Assembly: GCF_020360975.1 (NCBI RefSeq)
Contig: NW_025408681.1
Coordinates: 496,001 to 560,000 of the forward strand
Direction: 5' to 3'
From: Hirsutella rhossiliensis
Taxonomy: Eukaryota > Ascomycota > Sordariomycetes > Hypocreales > Ophiocordycipitaceae
DNA length: 64,000 nt
Shown: piece by piece, positions 20,069 to 32,245 of the stretch
Position numbering within the stretch: the first letter of the stretch is position 1
Layout: each line of letters starts with the position of its first letter
Translations under genes and position numbers: made by a program
Notes under the pieces: model-generated
Seen by the model: the letters and a program-made list of their open reading frames with translations, nothing else
Databases searched by the model: none
Told to the model about the DNA's origin: nothing

Positions 20069-22852
20069 TTGATCGATCCTGCAACAAAAGTACCACAACA
20101 CTACCATGAATTCTTGAAGGCATTCGACCAATCAGAGGCGGATAAACTCCCCCCACACCGAGACTGCGACCACGAAATTGAACTTCAACCTGGAACGACT
20201 CCACCACATGGACCTCTGTACGGGATGTCCCAAGACGAACTTCTCGTCCTCCGGAAATTCCTTCAGGAAAACCTTGACAAGGGTTTTATACGCGCTAGCA
20301 CCTCACCGGCGGCCTCGCCGGTGTTATTTGCAAAGAAGCCAGGAGGGGGCCTTCGTTTTTGCGTGGACTACCGAGCTCTTAACGCGATAACCATCAAGAA
20401 CCGCTACCCGCTACCGTTAATCCAGGAGACACTTTCTCAGCTAAGCCAAGCCAAGTATTTCACCAAACTCGATGTCGTCGCAGCGTTCAATCGAATACGC
20501 ATCAAGGAGGGTCAGGAGTGGATGACGGCGTTCAACACAAGATATGGTCTCTTCGAGAGCATGGTGATGCCTTTGGACTATCAAACGCCCCAGCTACCTT
20601 TCAAGCTCGAATCAACGAAGTCTTACGCCCATTCCTTGATAGATATTGCACAGCCTACATCGACGACATTCTCATCTACTCAGACGACCTCGCCACCCAC
20701 AGACTCCACGTCAAATCAGTACTTCAAGCACTTGAAGCCGCAGGCCTACAACTTGACGTCAAGAAATGCGAATTTGAGACTACTGAAGTTAAATATCTGG
20801 GCATGATCATCTCAACCACTGGAGTACGGATGGACCCAGAGAAAGTCGACTGTCTCATCAACTGGGAGGCCCCTATCAACGTCAAAGATGTTCAAGCCTT
20901 CTTAGGATTCTCGAATTTCTACAGACGGTTCATCAAGGGATTTTCACGCATCGTACGACCACTTGTTGCCCTGACACGGAAACTAGTCAAATGGAACTGG
21001 ACTTCATCGTGCCAAGAAGCATTCGATATGCTCAAAAATAGCTTCACTTCAGCGCCAATCCTCAGACACTTCGACCCCGCAAGAGAAGTGTTTGTCGAAT
21101 GCGACGCATCCGATTTTGTCTCTTCGGGCATCCTCTCCCAGGAAGATGATCAAGGAGTGCTACACCCAGTGGCTTTCATGTCCAAGAAGTACGACCCCGC
21201 TGAGTGCAATTACGAGATCTATGACAAAGAACTTTTGGCTATTGTACGCTGCTTCGAATGCTGGAGACCCGAACTCCAAGGCACGCACCACCAGATTACA
21301 GTCATCACTGACCATGCCAACCTTCGATATTTCATGACAACCAAGCAACTTTCAAGACGACAAGTCAGGTGGAGCGAATTCCTATCACAGTTCCAATTCG
21401 CTATCAAGTCAGTGCCTGGGAAAGAGAACGGAAAACCTGACTCACTCACACGAAGATCACAAGACTTGCCGAAAGATGAAAATGACGACCGCATCCAGTA
21501 CCAACAACAGTCGCTGCTTAAGCCTTGCAACGTAGACTCCTCCGTACAAGAACAACTAAAGCTTGACCCCGAGCTCTCAGAACTCTTTGCCAATCTCTCC
21601 TGGGAACAAGAAATTGCACTATGTCCCGCCATTCTTGACGAAATTCAGCCAGAACCAATCAACCACAGAATCACAAGACTTCTAGACAAGGGCTATGAGG
21701 AGGACGAATGGTGGATGAAAATCAGGGACGAGATGCTCAAACCCCATGGCACTCCTCACTCGAAGGAAGTTTCTCTATCGGAATGCATGATAAACGAAGG
21801 CCGATTATATTTCCGAGAGAGGCTATACGTACCCGCAGGCGAACTACGGACCCTTCTCACTCAACTCGCCCACGACAGCGTCGAATCAGGCCACCCCGGG
21901 AAAAACAAGCTATACGAACTCATTTCACGCTCTTATTGGTGGCCAAGGCTTAGCGCCGATACGAAACAATTCACACGCAATTGCCACGGATGCCTGAGGA
22001 ACAAGACCTCCCGGTTACGGTACCAGGGGACGTTGAAACCGCTCCCAGTTCCCTTGCAAAGATGGAGGACTTGTCCGTTGACTTCATTGGCCCAATTCAG
22101 CGCACAGCTCGTGGATTCAACGCAATCATGGTGGTAGTCGATAGGCTGTCAAAGGACAGACATTTCACGCCTTGCAAGACCGACATGAAAGCACATGACT
22201 TGGCAACGCTCTTCGTACGAGATGTCTGGAAACTCCATGGACTACCGGATTCAATCGTATCTGATAGAGGACCACTGTTTGTCTCGGAATTCTGGAAAGC
22301 GGTTTGCCACCGCCTACAGATCAATATCAGCCTCTCACAGCATATCACCCCGAAACTGACGGCCAGACGGAAAACGCTAACTCATTTCTCGAACAATACC
22401 TTCGCCAGTATGTTAGCTTTGCTCAGGACGACTGGGACGAGTGGCTCCCATTGGCCGAATTCGCAGCCCGTAACGTTGTTAGCGATTCAACGGGAATGTC
22501 TCCATTTTTTGCGAACACAGGCTACCACCCCCGAATGAGCTTTGGTCCCCCTCGCGCAATACCACTCGCGGCATCCAAAGACCTGGCAGAACGCTGCAAC
22601 GAGGGGAACGAATTTGTCGCCAAGATGCAAGAAATCACTGATCTACTTCGGACAAACCTGCTCTCAGCTCAAGCCTCACAAGAACAGTTCGCCAACGCAA
22701 ATAGATCACCGGCGCCAGCGTATCGAGTTGGAGACATGGTGCTACTTAGCACACGCAACATCGATTCGACCAGACCCATCCCCAAACTAGATCATAAGTT
22801 CATTGGCCCTTTTCGAATCGAGCGCGTGCTCAACCTCACTCCTACCAACTGA
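20069..22852 (+). pseudogene. Gyp-2 reverse transcriptase, RNase H and integrase
   Basis: Reverse transcriptase ([26 protein letters not shown], catalytic [10 protein letters not shown] intact), RNase H (VECDASDFVSSG, VITDHANLRYF), integrase finger (HDSVESGHPGKNKLYELI, CHGCLRNK) and integrase core (VDFIGPI, VSDRGPLF, HPETDGQTENANSFLEQ). Frame changes occur near 20570, 22030 and 22330. The catalytic residues I looked for are present. Confidence 0.92.
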
Positions 22853-22975
22853 AGTTGCCACATGAATTAGACTCAATTCACAATTCATTCCACGCCAACC
22901 TCCTACGACCGTCACCAAACGACCCGCTCCCCGGCCAATACAACACACCGCCCCACCAATAACGCTAGATGCAAA

Positions 22976-23236
22976 GGGGAGAAACTCTGGGCGATTGAAG
23001 CAATACTGGACTCGAAACGCACAAAACAGAAAGGCTTCCAGTACCATATACTATGGAGAGGCTTCGACCTTGAGCAGGCAACATGGGAACCACTACAGAA
23101 CGTCGTCAACGCTCACATCGCCATCAGAGACTTCGAGAAGCACAGCAAAAACAAACCCAGACCCACGAAACAAGAAGTGCAAAATGCTCGCCTACAGGCT
23201 CAGCAAGACGTGGAAGAATCAGAAGCGATGGAGTAA
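22976..23236 (+). pseudogene. Gyp-2 chromodomain
   Basis: Open frame reading EKLWAIEAILDSKR, YHILWRGFDLEQATWEPL and a charged tail, ending at TAA 23234-23236 just before the polypurine tract. This is a chromodomain at the integrase C-terminus and confirms the chromovirus class. It is separated from the integrase by a frame break near 22850. Confidence 0.85.
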
Positions 23237-23248
23237 GGGAGGCCCATG

Positions 23249-23412
23249 TGTGAGGGAACGATCATGTGACTTTCATACTTTATGAAATGTCTCACTTTGA
23301 TTCATGTAAATAGCGAAAGTCAGAGTCTTCCTTAGGAACCTCCTTCTCTCTTCGTAGACAATCACTTTACCCAAGTCGCACCCGACCTTGTTCGTGCACT
23401 TGTACCGTCACA
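23249..23412 (+). repeat. Gyp-2 3' LTR
   Basis: 164 bp, identical to the 5' LTR. It is preceded by a short purine-rich stretch (TAAGGGAGG) that overlaps the pol stop codon at 23234-23236. Confidence 0.95.
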
Positions 23413-23417
23413 GCTTC

Positions 23418-24996
23418 CCGGAGGTGATAAGCTTCGACAACACTTACAACACAAATCGCTTCAAGCTCCCGCTCTTCCAGGCGACGGGTCAAACTTGCCT
23501 CAAGTCGGTCTACAACGCTGCCTTCGGCTTGATCGATAACGAAAGGCGTGAAGGCTTCCAATTCCTCGCTGTAGGGATTAGGCAGTTGGTTGAGAGGCAT
23601 GGAATTCAACTACCCAACGTTGTGATCACGGACTTCGACCAACAGATGAAGGCGGCACTGGAAGATCAGTTTCAGACGCTCAACAACAGCTTTGTATCTT
23701 CCATATCAACTCGAACGTACTACTTAACGCCAAGCGCAAGTGGAAGCACGCCAAGGAAGACAGCGACGGTGGCTCTAATACTGAGCAATCGCAGGCAACG
23801 TTAAATTCGCGCGACAAGGAGGCGGTCCTTGCTGCGGGCGTACAAGACGAGCCGCTGTCTCGGAGCAACGTCTCCACGACCGTACCCCACAACTACCGTG
23901 GTGTCCTTGAAATGTGGAAGCTCGTGGTTTCGCAGAGACAAAGGAAGACTACGAGAAGGTTTGGGTGCGCTTATGCGACGAGTTCGATGACCAGGAGGCC
24001 ATTCTGATCTACCTTTACAATACCTACTTGCCCCTGAGCCCGCAATGGTCTCAGTGCTTCATCAAAAAGCATCGTAACTTCGGTATTCGCGTCACGTCTG
24101 GCACGGAGGCAAGCAACAACAACGTCAAGAGCTATCTGCTCAATGGAATGAACCATTTATTTGGGCTCATCGAGGCGATAGAGGGCATGTTGGGTGATCA
24201 GGAACGAGATTTTATCGACAATTGTGCACAAGATGAAGTTTTAACCACGCGTACCTACTCTAGCCCTGGTTCTGAGTACCTGGGCGAGCTCCGCATGACT
24301 GCATCTCAACAGGGGCTTAATCTCATAGCCAGGGAACACCGCTACGCCTTGAAAGCGATACCAAGCAGGTCTCGCCCTTGGCCAGAACCAATCGGAGACT
24401 GCGGCGAGAACTGTTCCGTATCCTGGCAACTGGGGATCCCTTGCCGCCATACGATCTACTGCAAATTGGAAGCAGGTGAGTTCCTAAGGAGGTGGGATGT
24501 CCACCCACGGTGGCATCTACGGGAGCCTTCTTCACGGGACCCTTACCGCCGAATCCTGGATCCCAGGATCGCAACGAGCCTTCGTGGACGACCGAAGAAT
24601 ACGGTACAGCCTGTCCCTACGAGTATGGTGGTTAATCGAGCGGGTAGCCGACGCCGAAAGAGTCAGACAGTGACGGGCAAGAAGACGGCCATCCTCAGGC
24701 CGGGCAAGACGACAGGCGTTCGGGCTACTGGGCGCAGAAGTCGGCCGAGCGTACGGAGGCAACGGTCGCAGTGGGAGCTCATAAGTGATGACGAGAGGCA
24801 AGCGCCGCGACCAAGCTCGACTGGTCGTTCGGGTTCCCGTAAGCCGCCCGCTGCCTCGGCGAACTCGACTGCACCGAACCCGCGCAGCGAGACAGGCATC
24901 AGTGAGTGTGTTATTGTTCGGACGAGCGAGAGGGTGACTAGATCCATGGCATCTTCGCAGGGTACGTTGGAAAGCTGGCCATCCTCGCGCCTGTAA
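23418..24996 (+). pseudogene. Mule-1 transposase, main part with SWIM zinc finger
   Basis: MULE transposase domain (PEVISFDNTYNTNRFKLPLF, FGLIDNERREGFQFL, VVITDFDQQMKAAL), a frame break near 23690, then a C-terminal part with GTEASNNNVKSYLL and a SWIM-type zinc finger (CSVSWQLGIPCRH). The last 130 residues are basic and low in complexity. Such transposases move Mutator-like elements. Here the gene is split by Gyp-2 and frameshifted, so it is not functional. Confidence 0.88.
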
Positions 24997-25209
24997 CGGA
25001 CTAACGGTAGGTTCTGACTGTGCACATATGTCGATGTCTGTTGCATAATTTCTTCTCGAATTCAGTAGTGATGACAAGGTTATCAGATTAGCGGTAGAAG
25101 ATGTCATCTTAGTGAGCGAATGCGTGTGTTGTGGTGGTCTCACCGCCTTTGGTGGGCTGACGGGCCGTGTTGGTGGGGCTGGCCGGTCGTCCATACAGCC
25201 CGTGTAAGG

Positions 25210-27853
25210 CAGGGTGGTTTTCCATATATGGAAAGGTGTGCAATCCATACTGGAGTATCGCCCCACATTTATTGCAAGTATTGCAATACACCTTTCCATT
25301 CTTGGTCCGTGCGCATCCCGCAACAGCTCACCTATATGGTCTCGGCAAAACGTGCCAAACACGACATGAATCAATGAAAAATCAAGGAACAGTTAACGTG
25401 AACGTAATGACAGACGACCGGTCAAGGGGATGCCAAGCAGAAATTTGCTCCTTTTGCAGGAAACAGGCGTAGAAGTTGAGCCAGGATTTTACCCAAAATC
25501 TGGGGACCCGCCACCACCCTCGGCCCCTTGCAAGATATCGTTCTTGAGCCAATGCTTTAAACATTCTCCCTTTTCGACTTGTTTCGCGTCCAATTGGGCT
25601 CTTTCCCATGAGATTGTGCGACGCGCCCCTGAGAACACCCGCTCAGGTTCATCACTCATCGCCGGCATTGATAGGATGTCTATGGCCATTTGTGATAGCT
25701 TGGGCCATCGTTTTCTGTTGCTCTTGAAGCCACCATGACAAGGCCGTCGTCGGCGTAATGTCGTACGGATCACATGAAATGTAATCTTCGTACTCGTCCT
25801 GGCTTGACGGTCGAGTGCAATTCTGCAGGTTCCTTGAAATGCGATCAAACGCGTCAAGGTCCTCGTCATCATCGTCATCTAGTAAATGTTGCGAGAGGAG
25901 CCATCCACAGTGTCTCGGTATGTGAGCCAAAGGTCTTTGACCTGTTTGAACGCAGGTTTTGCCACTTCTTCTTCCAATTTGCCTGGATGTATGTTGTGCG
26001 ATAGCTGGGATGAAGGATCAAGGCAGCTGCATAATAGGGCGATGCTTCTGTCTTGCTATAATATTTGTCAAAGACTTCCCACCCTCGTTTGATCCTAAAG
26101 GACAGCTCGGTGTCTGATTTGTACGTGACCTATTGCACCATCTCAGCGCTTGCACAAGGAGATCAGAGGAATGGAAGGCATGGTACCAGGGCTTCATCAA
26201 AGCATCGGATCAAGACGTCCATCGTGAAGAGCACTTTGTCCAGGGTCGCATGATCCTTGTGTTGCTAATGTCGCTCGGGCGAACGGTTGAAGGATCTTCT
26301 CAATTATTCGGAGCCGGGCCCAATCTTCCGGCAATAGAAAATCCGCAGAAAGATCTTCGAAATGATTCTTGGTGTAGGTGTCCAGAGCGCTGGCAGTTTC
26401 CTGCTGAGTGGCAACATGCAGCATCTGATACCAGCTATTCCACCTCGTACGATTGTCAAGTGGAATGCCCTCTCAGCGAGTTCCATAAACTCTCCACTGC
26501 GTCCTGATGAACTCCGGATGTTGACAACCAGGTTGTGGAGCTTACCAAGTGGTCCAAGGCGGCGAAATTCGGTGCGCTGCCTTGAACTTTTGCCAGGTCA
26601 TCTGCGTCTTCGCATATTTCGCCCTCTTTCAAGTCAATAGAATTCTGGAACAGGAAAGCTTGAACTGCCAAGTTGATAACGTGGCCTAGGCATCGGAGGC
26701 GGTGAACTTCAGGATCCCATTTGACGCCCTCTTCCTTGAGATACGTGCTCACTGCCCGGCAGAGGGTGTCATTCGTGCTCGAATTATCCCCAACGATGCT
26801 TCCAAGGCGTCGCAGAATACCAAAGTCCCGCAAGATGGGAAGAAGTGTAACGAATTGCTCCTCCCGGAATGGTTCGCCACAGGCCGAAGTGCAAGGAGAG
26901 CTTTCCGTCGTGCTTCTTGTGCGTGGTCAACAAAGTGGGAGCAAACTCCGAGAAGAAGGAGCCGATTGGGGGACGTCCAAATGTCAAGCGAGAGGTGAAC
27001 CTTGGATTTTGCTGACTGGAGCTTCATTCGCACGATATCCTTGGCCGACTGGAAATGATTGTCGATAATTCGTGGAATAGTCGAGTGGGCGGAAGGGAGA
27101 TGGTCCTTCGCGACCGGGTTCAAGGTCGAAATGAAGAGGTGAAATTCGCGGATTCGACAATTCGATAAGGAAGGTTTCGTGCGACGATCAGCCAAGCTAA
27201 GGCTTTGTTTATCTTGTCTTGGTCCAGGTAGCGTTTGAAGACCTCCGACTCAATCTCCGTTGTGTGGCCCAATTCCCGTGCTTGCTGGTAGAGTTGCTCA
27301 AACCCTCAAAGATGGATGATTGAAGAGGGGTCAAATCTTCCACGACTCGAATATCGTGCTTACCCTCCAGATGTTTTCGAAAGTTAGTGGTAACTGAAGT
27401 GCTGTACGGGTTCGTCTGGGGACAATGGCTGCAATAGAGAAGACGATTTCGGCCCTTAAACTCTTCCTCCCCCTCTGCTGCAACGCGAGCATGCTTCCAC
27501 GTTGCGATAGCCGCTTTGCCTCTTGTATTGCGAGATCTTGATGTCGTAGAGTCCGACAATATAGATTCAGCATCGAAGAAGGATAGCACACTTGCAGAAT
27601 CCATAGTTCGACAACTGATTCGTCCGACGCGTTGGTGCAAAGTGGTGGGGAAAGCGATTTGTGTTTGTGTGGGAATTAGCGGGGTTCAAGGCCCTCAGAC
27701 CCCTGGACGATGGCGCTGTAGGGGTCCCGGTCAGTGGCGCAATTTGGCCAATTATTGACTGAGCATTGAAATACTATGGATCCATATCCATACCCTGTCC
27801 ATGCCATAGTATGGAAAGGGTATTTCCATACTTGGGTATGGAAAACCACCCTG
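25210..27853 (-). mobile_element. hAT-2: hAT-family DNA transposon (decayed)
   Basis: 2644 bp. The TIRs CAGGGTGGTTTTCCATA are perfect over 17 bp, with the 8-bp target duplication GTGTAAGG at 25202-25209 and 27854-27861. The transposase on the minus strand is broken. The right subterminal region holds a palindromic CCATACTTGGGTATGG. Confidence 0.95.
25489..27604 (-). pseudogene. hAT-2 transposase (frameshifted)
   Basis: Starts at ATG 27604 (MDSASVLSFFD). It has a BED-type finger (YCSHCPQTNPYSTSV, H...H), core motifs (SLDIWTSPNRLLLLG, SIVGDNSSTND, CLGHVINLAVQAFLFQ) and the dimerisation region (WPKLSQMAIDILSMPAMS, PERVFSGARRTIS, ECLKHWLKNDI). At least five frame changes are needed. It is of the same general type as the hAT-1 transposase, and its intact ECLKHW end shows what is missing in hAT-1. 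Confidence 0.88.
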
Positions 27854-27911
27854 GTGTAAGGAGCGCCCGTGTAGTAAAGTGGTTGGGCCCGTATATCAAT
27901 TGCCATTCTGA

Positions 27912-28475
27912 TATTAGCAAATACCACATCCTTGCAGCTTGCTTCAATCCGTACAAACTCTTCAGGATCTGAGCGTATTTCCCGAAATATTGCTGGAGCT
28001 CAGTTGGCACTTTCATGAAGATCCTTTCCTTTAGGTCTGCTGCAAGGAACGCAGCCACAGCATCCATCTGGTATACCTTCCAGCCTTTCTTCGCCGCTAA
28101 AGCTAGAATGATCCTCATCGCATCGAGCCGGATCGTGGGTGCGAAGGTTTCCTCGTAATTGATCCCGTGTTTCTGTGTGAACCCTCTCGCGACTAGACGT
28201 GCTTTATACCGTAGTATCTTCCCTTCTTTGTCTTTCTTGCGATCAAACACAAGCTTGGCATCAACTACTTCTTCTCCGTGCACGTCAACTTCGTTGATTT
28301 CCTCCGAGAATGTCTGTCGTCGAATGAGATTCTGAACTTCCTCATCTATAGCTCCTACCCATTGATCCTTCTCACTGCCTTCCATCGCCTGTCGGAAGGT
28401 AAGCTTTTTCGGGTCGAAGTCGTACAGGTCTGTATTAGGCTGGAGAAGCGTCCTTGCTACCATGGCTCTTTCCTT
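27912..28475 (-). pseudogene. Cop-4 reverse transcriptase, N-terminal half
   Basis: Copia-type reverse transcriptase start: TFRQAMEGSEKDQWVGAIDE, AKLVFDRKKDKEGK, YKARLVARGFTQKHGINYEE, YQMDAVAAFLAADL, LYGLKQAARMWY. The frame drifts after ARMWY and the catalytic YVDD box, the rest of the reverse transcriptase and RNase H are absent, so it is truncated. Confidence 0.85.
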
Positions 28476-28483
28476 CCTGCCAC

Positions 28484-28600
28484 CAGACTTGCAAATAGAT
28501 AAATCAAATCAAATCCGGGGTCCAATTTGATTTGATTTGGATGGCAAAATCATGGATCTGATTTGATTTGATTTGATTTGAGTCGATTTGGATCTCATTT
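28484..28600. repeat. hAT-3 left TIR and subterminal TTTGAT array
   Basis: After the TIR the sequence is built of repeated AATTTGATTTG words in clusters. Subterminal arrays of short words in hAT elements are transposase binding sites. The repeats are translated as a spurious NQIKSNQI tail at the end of the transposase frame. Confidence 0.8.
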
Positions 28601-30555
28601 GGATATCTGGATAACTCCACTTTTTCCCACGACGAAATACACTGAGCCGCCCGATAAGGTCCGCTTTGAGGGCCTCTCTGAGCTGTGACCATCTGTCCGG
28701 CAAGGCTAAATATTCTCTCCGGCTCTGAAGACATTGCCGGAATAGAAAAGAGGTCGATTGCCATTCGCGACAAGCGTGGATACTGGCGTCTGCGGAGAAG
28801 CCAGTACTGGATGGGATTGTCCACAAGACAATCGCCCGGATCGGTACTGGCCACCCATTCTGCGTATTCGTCACGCGTGGAGGACGGTGAGGGCGCAGGT
28901 TGGGCGCCAAGTTTCCTAATTGAGGTCATGAAGTCATCTAGGTCCGTTGTCTTCCTTGCAGCTGTGGGCTCCTCGGGTATCGTATCTTGCTCGACCGCGA
29001 GGGTTCGGTACTCCTCCCATAGCTCTTGCACAGCCGCCCTTCCTCTGGCCAACCAGTCCGGATGATCGGACCACTGCGACTCGACGGTGGACCAGCGAAA
29101 CGCGGGATGGAGGACGAGGCTTGCGAGGTACGCAGGGCTATCCTCCGTAAGGGCGTAGTATTGATCCAGCTTCATCCAGCCGAGATTGCAGCCGATTCGC
29201 AGGTACGGTTCCTCGTCCCGTTCGTGCTGTAGCTTTGCCTCTTCTAGGTGCTTCAGAAGCCACCCATTGTGAGCAAAACTTCCCAAATCGCGCCGAATTT
29301 GCCTTGTCGTGGCTGGCCCTCTAGGCGCTTTGTCGCGATCTTCAATGGTTTCAGGATCGCCAAATACTCTGCAATAACGGACCAGTCCTCAGTGACCATC
29401 TGGTCGTCCACAATTGTAGGCTTCTTGCGGCACTTCTTCGGCATCGGCTTTGCCCCGTGCTGTGTCCTTCTCGCCACATATTGATTCCACTCTGTCACTT
29501 CCGCTTGACCAGCGAATCGAGTGCATTGCGAAGCATGTAGCCCCGCTCCATCATCGCTTCGGACGAGTTCCAGCGAGTAGCGTTGTCCATGACCACATCG
29601 TAGGTTGTTTTGTCTTCGAGGCCCAGGGCGGTGTTCTCGATGGATTGGAGCATGTGGAGCCTTTCAATGCGCTGCCCAGACCTTTCCACCCAGTGAACGA
29701 TATTGTGCAACTTGCCGATGGGGCCCTTGATCTCCAGAGTCTGACCTCATCTTGGATCTCTTGGTTGGCTTGGCAATCCTCTTCGAACGCGTCGGCGTCC
29801 GTGCCGAAAAGGATGGATCGGGCGACGAGGTTGATGATGTGGCCGCAGCAACGGAGCCGACGATGCTGCTTGTTGAACCCCAACTCAGCGCCCAAGTCTT
29901 CAAGGCACGTGTCGTTGCTCTCCGCATTGTCTGTGACAAAATATCCAACGCGATCCTCGAACCCATACTCGTGGATTATCTCGCTGACACGGTCGGCCAG
30001 GTTTTCTCCACAGTGGCGACCTTCAATCCGTGGCAAGCCGAGGAGAAACGTACGGAACTTCCCTTCGTCATCAATAAAGTGTACGGTAAGGCCGAGCAGA
30101 GATGTGAATTTTCGGGAGGACCAAGCATCAAAGGAGACGTTGATGCGGCTGAGCGACCGACGAAGCAATTCCGTCACGACACCTTTGTGACAATTGAAGG
30201 AGCGCACAATCCAGTCGCGTATTGTGCTATGAGTGGGAATACTGCCCGAATCCGCAATTGCGCTGTTCGCGTAAGCCATAAGGTCACGAAAGTACGGACT
30301 CTCCAGTTTGTGGAATGGTATGTTGTCGCATGCCACCCAGCGTATCAAGAGATGTTGAAAGCGAAGTGGTTCAAAGGACGAGATGAAGGCATTCATCAGA
30401 GCCTGATCCTTCGGTCGGTTGGAGTCTAGGTCAACCACGTCGAAAAGAGTGCGTTGCTTCTTCCTCTGTGGTAGCATTGGCCCGCCTTTGTTGATGTGGT
30501 GAATTTCTTCCATGTGACTGTTCGCTGACTTGTGGATGCAGCATCGTACATATGG
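28504..30555 (-). pseudogene. hAT-3 transposase, core and C-terminal part
   Basis: Contains ATITDNYPYVRCCIHKS (the part of the zinc finger after Mite-1), core motifs (NVSFDAWSSRKFTSLLGL, YFVTDNAESND, CCGHIINLVARSILFG), and the C-terminal dimerisation region (YPRLSRMAIDLFSIPAMS, PERIFSLAGQMV). Frame changes occur around 29700, 29500 and 29270. This transposase is more divergent from hAT-1 and hAT-2 than they are from each other. Confidence 0.88.
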
Positions 30556-30563
30556 GTAATTGT

Positions 30564-31188
30564 CAGTGTGGCTAACAATCAATCGAGTTCAATTTCGATC
30601 ATCGAACTTGATTGATTGAAGGTATGTCCAACTCGATTGAAACTTGACTTGACCAGTCAATGAGCTTGATTGACAACTTGTCAAGTACTTGATGTACTAT
30701 GCCTAATCCGGTAATTGGTACAGGCACTCGCGGTGCAGAAATCCCGCGCAAAATTTTTGGAGCTTGGAGTGCTGAATGACCGACTTGGGCCCCCCGGAAC
30801 GCGTGTGGCAACGTTATCACGCGTCGAATTGACGCGTTGTTGATGGCTGTTTGGTGTGATAAGAGTGGGGTTCATTTTCGCTTGTGTTGGGACGGTTTGG
30901 GGGCCCCCGCGCGGGCCCACTTACGCCTAATGCGCGCTAAGCAACCACTTTCGGCCCCACAATATTTGAGGGCGAATCCCACGATTCGAAGCGATGTAAT
31001 TGGCGGATTACTTCCCGATCTAGGGTAGTCCTCTCTTTGCCATGTGGCGTCAAGTACTTGACGACTTGACACTCCTTGAACTCGATTGATTGATGACTAC
31101 TACCTAACTTGACTTGAGAACTTGACTTGACGAAAAGTCAAACTTGATTGAGAATTGTCAAGTTCGAGCTTGATTGTTAGCCACACTG
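30564..31188. mobile_element. Mite-1: non-autonomous hAT-like element
   Basis: 625 bp with no coding capacity. The TIRs CAGTGTGGCTAACAATCAA are perfect over 19 bp, with the 8-bp target duplication GTAATTGT at 30556-30563 and 31189-31196. Both ends are filled with CTTGACTTGA/TTGATTGA words, like the subterminal arrays of autonomous hATs. It sits in the zinc-finger exon of hAT-3. The mobilising transposase is unknown; its TIR does not match hAT-1, hAT-2 or hAT-3. Confidence 0.92.
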
Positions 31189-31196
31189 GTAATTGT

Positions 31197-31261
31197 AGCC
31201 TTCTTCCCGTGGCAGGCCTTGCAAAGCCAAAACCGATGACCGGAATCGGTTTTCTCGATAT
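31197..31261 (-). pseudogene. hAT-3 transposase, zinc-finger piece between Mite-1 and Cop-2
   Basis: Short coding piece reading EKTDSGHRFWLCKACHGKK on the minus strand. It holds the CX2C half of the BED-like finger; the rest of the finger lies beyond Mite-1. Its upstream neighbour in the same frame is at 42798, on the other side of Cop-2. Confidence 0.85.
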
Positions 31262-31266
31262 CGAAC

Positions 31267-31553
31267 TGTCAGAGGGAGCAGACTGACGGTCTAATCCGCA
31301 CACGTATAAACTCCGGTGAAAGAGGCAGGTCAGACACAAGGACTTGAGTCAGGTATCGATACAGTAGAGGAACATTGCCCTAATCGGGATACACGGGAAT
31401 TGGCACTGATTCAGGGCCACCACGGGTCCCAGATTGGTATCTATTCGTATAAATACCCCTCAATGTCGCACAGATAGATAAAAACATGCATCATCGTTTG
31501 GACTCAATTGTGCCTGCCCTTATCCTTCCGCCCGCGCTCTCAGCTTGCTGAGA
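31267..31553 (+). repeat. Cop-2 5' LTR
   Basis: 287 bp, TGTCAGAGGG...GCTGAGA. The last base pair is GA rather than the usual CA. Contains TATA-like CGTATAAATACC (about 31447-31459). Confidence 0.92.
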
Positions 31554-31566
31554 GTTATGAGCCCGG
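31554..31566 (+). promoter_or_regulatory. Cop-2 primer-binding site (initiator tRNA-Met anticodon arm)
   Basis: GTTATGAGCCCGG directly follows the LTR. Its complement CCGGGCTCATAAC matches the CAU anticodon stem-loop of eukaryotic initiator tRNA-Met, the half-tRNA priming known from Drosophila copia and yeast Ty5. Confidence 0.8.
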
Positions 31567-32245
31567 TTTGCGGTGCTCTTTATCCTTCGCATTCCTCTAC
31601 CAACTGTGAGGCTATCACGAATCTCAACGCACCATATATCCTTCACCCTTGGGGTTGACGCGAGGAAGAGAGCAAAATTCAGGGCAACACCCACAACTAC
31701 GCAGAGTCAACGTGACGCGTGCATCCCTCGCAGGAGGTAAAACACACGATGACACTAGGCCCCAATATCAGAAGGGGAGGTGTACATCACCACACTCAAG
31801 GAAAGCCTTGACTGGACCCCATGGATTAGGGTATCAAATCATGGGCTCAAACGCACCACATCTGGGAGTACGTTAACCCAGAAGGGACCGTGGTGCTCGA
31901 GGAGCCCTGAGGCCTAGCTGGGAAGAGCTACTCGAGAAGGTAGGGCAGAGGCCCCACTGAGGAAGCTTTCCCAACGAAGAAAATAAGTATAAGGCAGCAA
32001 GGAAGACTTCAATGAGAAGCTTCAAGATGCCAAGGACCTCTTTAGGTACAAAGAGAAGACCTTCCAGGATCAATTGGACCGCTTCAAGGCTAGAGAAAAG
32101 CCATGATGCAGATCGAGGAGGTGATCAAGAAGTCCATCAGTGAGGGGCTCCAGGGCGAGACCCTGATACAGCTGACGCCCCGGGACAAGATCAAAGAACT
32201 CAAACAGAAGGTTCTCCTCAGCGGAGGAAGAAAAGAACCTTATCG

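Larger units (their letters stand above)
17732..23412 (+). mobile_element. Gyp-2: Ty3/gypsy chromovirus
   Basis: Complete element with identical 164-bp LTRs, gag, protease, reverse transcriptase, RNase H, integrase and chromodomain. The 5-bp target duplication GCTTC lies at 17727-17731 and 23413-23417. It is inserted in the MULE transposase gene. Identical LTRs point to a very recent insertion, in contrast to the several frame breaks in its genes. Confidence 0.95.
17612..24996 (+). mobile_element. Mule-1: MULE fragment, split by Gyp-2
   Basis: A MULE transposase reading frame runs from just after Pogo-1 into the left flank of Gyp-2 and resumes right after it. Joining 17731 to 23418 (one GCTTC copy removed) keeps the frame open. 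No MULE terminal inverted repeats could be identified, and the N-terminal part may lie left of Pogo-1, so the outer limits are open. Confidence 0.75.

Noticed and set aside
28504..28600. NQIKSNQI-type repeat protein domain
   Set aside because: It is the translation of the non-coding TTTGAT subterminal array of hAT-3.
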